The position numbers were made by a program, and so were the translations under genes. A DNA stretch of 64,000 bases from Luteibacter pinisoli. GTDB lineage: Bacteria > Pseudomonadota > Gammaproteobacteria > Xanthomonadales > Rhodanobacteraceae. Below the pieces are notes generated by a model. That model did not search any database and had not been told where the DNA came from. It worked only from the letters and a program-made list of their open reading frames with translations. Positions 51,756-64,000 of this stretch are shown here, one piece after another. How positions within the stretch are numbered: the stretch's first letter is position 1; every line of letters begins with the position of its first letter. The DNA is taken from contig NZ_CP041046.1 in assembly GCF_006385595.1 (NCBI RefSeq), positions 1,054,001-1,118,000 of the forward strand, read 5' to 3'.

Positions 51756-51768
51756 TCAGTGTTACGAC

Positions 51769-51801
51769 CCCCACCGGCTTGCCGGTGGGGGCACGTTTTT
51801 G
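51769..51801 (+). terminator. Attenuator hairpin between rplA and rplJ
   Basis: CCCCCACCGG and CCGGTGGGGG form a perfect 10-bp stem around CTTG, followed by CACGTTTTTG. It resembles an intrinsic terminator with a displaced T-run and probably gives partial termination between rplKA and rplJL. Confidence 0.65.
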
Positions 51802-52093
51802 AGGGCAGCCAGGTTGAAATGCCCGGCAGCCGTCAAAGACCGCAGGCGCGATCAGCGCGCGATGGCGACGAGCAGGGAGCTCGTGTTGGCAAGGAATCGC
51901 CGTCATCGTTAGCGGGTTCGCTTAATCGGGTCTCAAGGCCCAGCCGGCGTAGATGGTGCAGCCCCTTCTGGATTCGTTTCGAACCTGGAATGGCCACCAC
52001 CCCCGGGACGTAGCCCGTCCCCGACGTCAGGATGATGTCGCCCAGGACCGCAAGCGGCAGGAGTCGTAAGCGGAATTTAATTGGAGGAGTGCA
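51802..52093 (+). promoter_or_regulatory. Long leader of rplJ (likely L10 autoregulatory region)
   Basis: 292 non-coding bases between the attenuator and rplJ. In E. coli the rplJ leader binds L10-(L7/L12)4 and represses translation; a leader of this length at this position suggests the same here. Pairing candidates such as GGACGTAGCCCGTCC (52003-52022 region) are visible, but I could not fold the region. The rplJ ribosome site GGAGGAG is 4 nt before ATG. No gene is seen on either strand. Confidence 0.45.
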
Positions 52094-52621
52094 ATGGCTC
52101 TCAATCTTTCTCAGAAGCAAGAAGTAGTCGCAGAGCTCGCTGAGGTTGCCGCGAAGGCACACTCCTTGGTTGCTGCCGAATACGCAGGCACCACGGTCTC
52201 TCAGATGACCGCGATGCGCAAGAAGGCCCGCGAGTCGGGCGTGTTCCTGAAAGTTGTCAAGAACACGCTTGCTGCCCGCGCTGTGGCTGGTACCGAATTC
52301 GAGGTCGTCGCTGACGCCCTGACCGGTCCGCTGCTTTACGCTTTCTCGACCGAGGAACCGGGCGCCGCTGGCCGCCTGATCAAGGAATTCGCGAAGACCA
52401 ACGACAAGCTCAAGCCGAAGGTCGTTTCCATCGAAGGCAAGCTGTTCGACGCCAAGCACGTCGACGTGCTGGCCTCGCTGCCGACCCGCGAAGAAGCCCT
52501 GGCCATGCTGGCCCGCGTGCTTTCCGAGCCGGTCACGATGTTCGCGCGCGCCATCAAGGCCGTGGCGGACAAGCAGGGTGGTGGCGAAGAAGTTGCCGCC
52601 GAAGCCCCGGCTGAAGCCTGA
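52094..52621 (+). CDS. rplJ: 50S ribosomal protein uL10
   Basis: A 175-residue uL10, the base of the L7/L12 stalk. The rRNA-binding N-terminal domain (LNLSQKQEVVAELAEVA, AEYAGTTVSQMTAMRKKAR) is followed by the C-terminal helix carrying L7/L12 dimers. The acidic tail EEVAAEAPAEA is ordinary. 49 bp upstream of rplL. Confidence 0.97.
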   Translation: MALNLSQKQEVVAELAEVAAKAHSLVAAEYAGTTVSQMTAMRKKARESGVFLKVVKNTLAARAVAGTEFEVVADALTGPLLYAFSTEEPGAAGRLIKEFAKTNDKLKPKVVSIEGKLFDAKHVDVLASLPTREEALAMLARVLSEPVTMFARAIKAVADKQGGGEEVAAEAPAEA

Positions 52622-52670
52622 TCTCGCTGACTCTTTTCTCATCGAAACCCATTTCAGAAGGTAAGAAACA

Positions 52671-53042
52671 ATGTCCACCCTGACCACCGAACAGATCGTT
52701 GAAGCCATCAAGGCCAAGTCCCTGACGGAAATCATGGAACTGGTGAAGTCGATCGAAGACACCTTCGGCGTCTCCGCTGCTGCCCCGGTTGCCGCTGCCG
52801 CTGCTGCCGGCCCGGCCGCTGCTGCTGAAGAGCAGACCGAGTTCGACGTCATCCTCAAGTCCGCCGGCGACAAGAAGGTCGACGTGATCAAGGCCGTCCG
52901 CGCCATCACCGGCCTGGGCCTGAAGGAAGCGAAGGACCTCACCGAAGCCGGTGGCGTCGTGAAGGAAGCTGCTTCGAAGGAAGACGCTGCGAAGTTCAAG
53001 AAGGACCTCGAAGCTGCCGGCGCCACGGTCGAACTCAAGTAA
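52671..53042 (+). CDS. rplL: 50S ribosomal protein bL12 (L7/L12)
   Basis: A 123-residue bL12 (E. coli 121): N-terminal dimerisation helices (TTEQIVEAIKAKSLTEIMELV), an Ala-rich hinge (about 38-55) and the factor-binding C-terminal domain (EFDVILKSAGDKKVDVIKAVR and LGLKEAKDLTEAG). AAGGTAAGAAAC upstream provides the ribosome site. Confidence 0.97.
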   Translation: MSTLTTEQIVEAIKAKSLTEIMELVKSIEDTFGVSAAAPVAAAAAAGPAAAAEEQTEFDVILKSAGDKKVDVIKAVRAITGLGLKEAKDLTEAGGVVKEAASKEDAAKFKKDLEAAGATVELK

Positions 53043-53085
53043 TTGGCGCCTTGCGCGCAACGAGTTTGACTTAGCGTCAAGCCAG

Positions 53086-53109
53086 GCCTGGGGGCGTAAG
53101 CCCCCGGGC
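53086..53109 (+). other. Hairpin between rplL and rpoB
   Basis: GCCTGGGGGC-GTAA-GCCCCCGGGC pairs over 10 bp (one G-U). Only TTTGCCC follows. E. coli has a partial terminator and an RNase III site in this interval, reducing rpoBC expression relative to ribosomal proteins; this stem may do the same. The rest of the 251-bp gap contains short GTTCCA-type repeats and no gene. Confidence 0.5.
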
Positions 53110-53293
53110 TTTGCCCGTTCCAGATGGTCCCGTTCCAAAGATCGTCCCCGTTCCACCCTGTCGGAAATGGGACATCGCGATTCGAGAGCCGCCTCCACCG
53201 GGCTCCGCGGTTCGAATCCCGATCTCCGATTTTCGATTCACCTTTAGCCGGCCCCAGAGCGCCGGCACTACCAAGACCGAGGCGGTAACACTC

Positions 53294-57466
<4,173 letters not shown>

Positions 57467-57491
57467 TCGTCGCGGCTATCGGAGATTACGC

Positions 57492-61706
<4,215 letters not shown>

Positions 61707-61712
61707 GGCCCC

Positions 61713-61760
61713 GTACGGGCTTCGCCCGTACATACGAAATGAGGCGCATGGATGCGCCTC
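61713..61760. other. Two consecutive hairpins after rpoC
   Basis: GTACGGGC-TTC-GCCCGTAC (61713-61731) and GAGGCGCA-TGGA-TGCGCCTC (61741-61760) are perfect 8-bp stems within 55 bp of the rpoC stop. Neither has a T-run. They may mark the rpoBC mRNA end or attenuate read-through to rpsL. The remaining gap to 61878 may hold the rpsL promoter (TTATAC at 61823-61828), but no -35 is evident. Confidence 0.5.
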
Positions 61761-61878
61761 GTGTTCGGATTCAGGGACGATGGGTGCCGGTCGCTCAAGG
61801 CGGCGGCGCACGTCAAAATCGCTTATACGGCGGGCCGATCATTCGGTCTGCCTTTATGTTTCTCAGGAATAGCTTCGC

Positions 61879-62253
<375 letters not shown>

Positions 62254-62269
62254 GTAAAGGACAAGAATT

Positions 62270-62737
62270 ATGTCGCGTAAAGGTTCCCATCCCGCCCGTG
62301 TGGTCCTCCCGGACCCGAAGCACGGAAGCCAGCTGATCGCCCGCTTCATCAACATGGTGATGAAGTCCGGCAAGAAGTCGGTCGCTGAAGCCATCGTCTA
62401 CGGTGCCCTCGAGGCTATCGGCGAGAAGCACGCAGAGCCGGTTCAGCTCGTTGAAAAGGCTCTCGGCAACATTGCCCCGGCCGTCGAAGTGAAGTCCCGC
62501 CGCGTCGGCGGTGCGACCTACCAGGTGCCGGTCGAAGTCCGTCCGGGCCGTCGTATGGCGCTTGCCATGCGCTGGGTCATCGATGCCGCCCGCAAGCGTG
62601 GCGAAACGTCGATGCCGCGCAAGCTGGCTGCTGAACTCCTCGAGGCTTCCGAGTCCCGTGGTGGCGCCGTCAAGAAGCGCGAAGAAACGCACCGCATGGC
62701 AGAGGCCAACAAAGCCTTCTCGCATTACCGCTGGTAA
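62270..62737 (+). CDS. rpsG: 30S ribosomal protein uS7
   Basis: A 155-residue uS7 (E. coli 156-179), the assembly protein of the small-subunit head. RFINMVMKSGKKSVAEAIVYGALE and GGATYQVPVEVRPGRRMALAMRW blocks are complete (given here in part: INMVMKSGKKS, RPGRRMALAMRW). Starts 16 bp after rpsL. Confidence 0.97.
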   Translation: MSRKGSHPARVVLPDPKHGSQLIARFINMVMKSGKKSVAEAIVYGALEAIGEKHAEPVQLVEKALGNIAPAVEVKSRRVGGATYQVPVEVRPGRRMALAMRWVIDAARKRGETSMPRKLAAELLEASESRGGAVKKREETHRMAEANKAFSHYRW

Positions 62738-62769
62738 TCCCCTCCAGCTTCAAGATCTGAGGAAAGACC

Positions 62770-64000
<1,231 letters not shown>

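Noticed and set aside
53210..53245. GGTTCGAATCCC resembling a tRNA T-arm in the rplL-rpoB gap
   Set aside because: No acceptor, D-arm or anticodon stem can be built around it; probably chance or a tRNA-like fragment.

Overview
The window reads as a chromosomal segment of a high-GC gammaproteobacterium of the Xanthomonadales, most like the Luteibacter/Dyella group (Rhodanobacteraceae). The signs are a TonB-receptor/glycosidase locus of Xanthomonas type, Xanthomonadales gene orders (lolB-ispE-tRNA-Gln-prs-rplY-pth-ychF and tRNA-Tyr-Gly-Thr-tuf-tRNA-Trp-secE-nusG-rplKAJL-rpoBC-rpsLG-fusA), and GC-rich coding sequence throughout. The assignment rests on gene content and order, not on a phylogeny.

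Layout. 1-9.5 kb: a mannoside-utilisation operon (TonB receptor, GH2 beta-mannosidase, GH125 and GH92 alpha-mannosidases) behind a promoter that overlaps a CG-centred LacI-type palindrome. 9.5-16.6 kb: small unknown proteins, a double-PAS protein without output domain, an ATP-grasp ligase, two MFS transporters and cyclopropane fatty acid synthase. 16.6-17.3 kb: a non-coding island with a structured repeat. 17.3-20.2 kb: a leftward operon, GNAT-minC-minD-minE-HExxH protein. 20.4-24 kb: a two-component pair and a membrane-anchored SRPBCC protein. 24.0-24.7 kb: a second non-coding island holding two inverted copies of the same structured repeat. 24.8-32.4 kb: a Gld-type ABC exporter, a CtaG-like protein, PPK2, prfA and hemA. 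32.5-39.9 kb: TPR lipoprotein, lolB, a GNAT-IspE fusion, tRNA-Gln, prs, rplY, pth and ychF.

40.0-44.2 kb looks like an accessory insertion of lower GC: an AAA ATPase plus DUF4276 (Toprim-like) pair resembling a two-gene phage-defence module, an OhrR-type regulator without ohr, and an unknown lipoprotein. 44.3-47.0 kb is a partner-switching module (SpoIIE phosphatase, RsbW-like kinase, STAS antagonist). 47.1 kb to the end is translation and transcription machinery, with fusA running off the window.

Most worth follow-up: (1) the three-copy, about 244-bp intergenic repeat with long terminal inverted repeats and compensatory changes in several stems; (2) the in-frame acetyltransferase-IspE fusion; (3) the ATPase-DUF4276 pair; (4) the IrrE-like HExxH protein translationally coupled to minE. 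All coordinates and motifs were read by eye. No database search, folding or alignment program was run.
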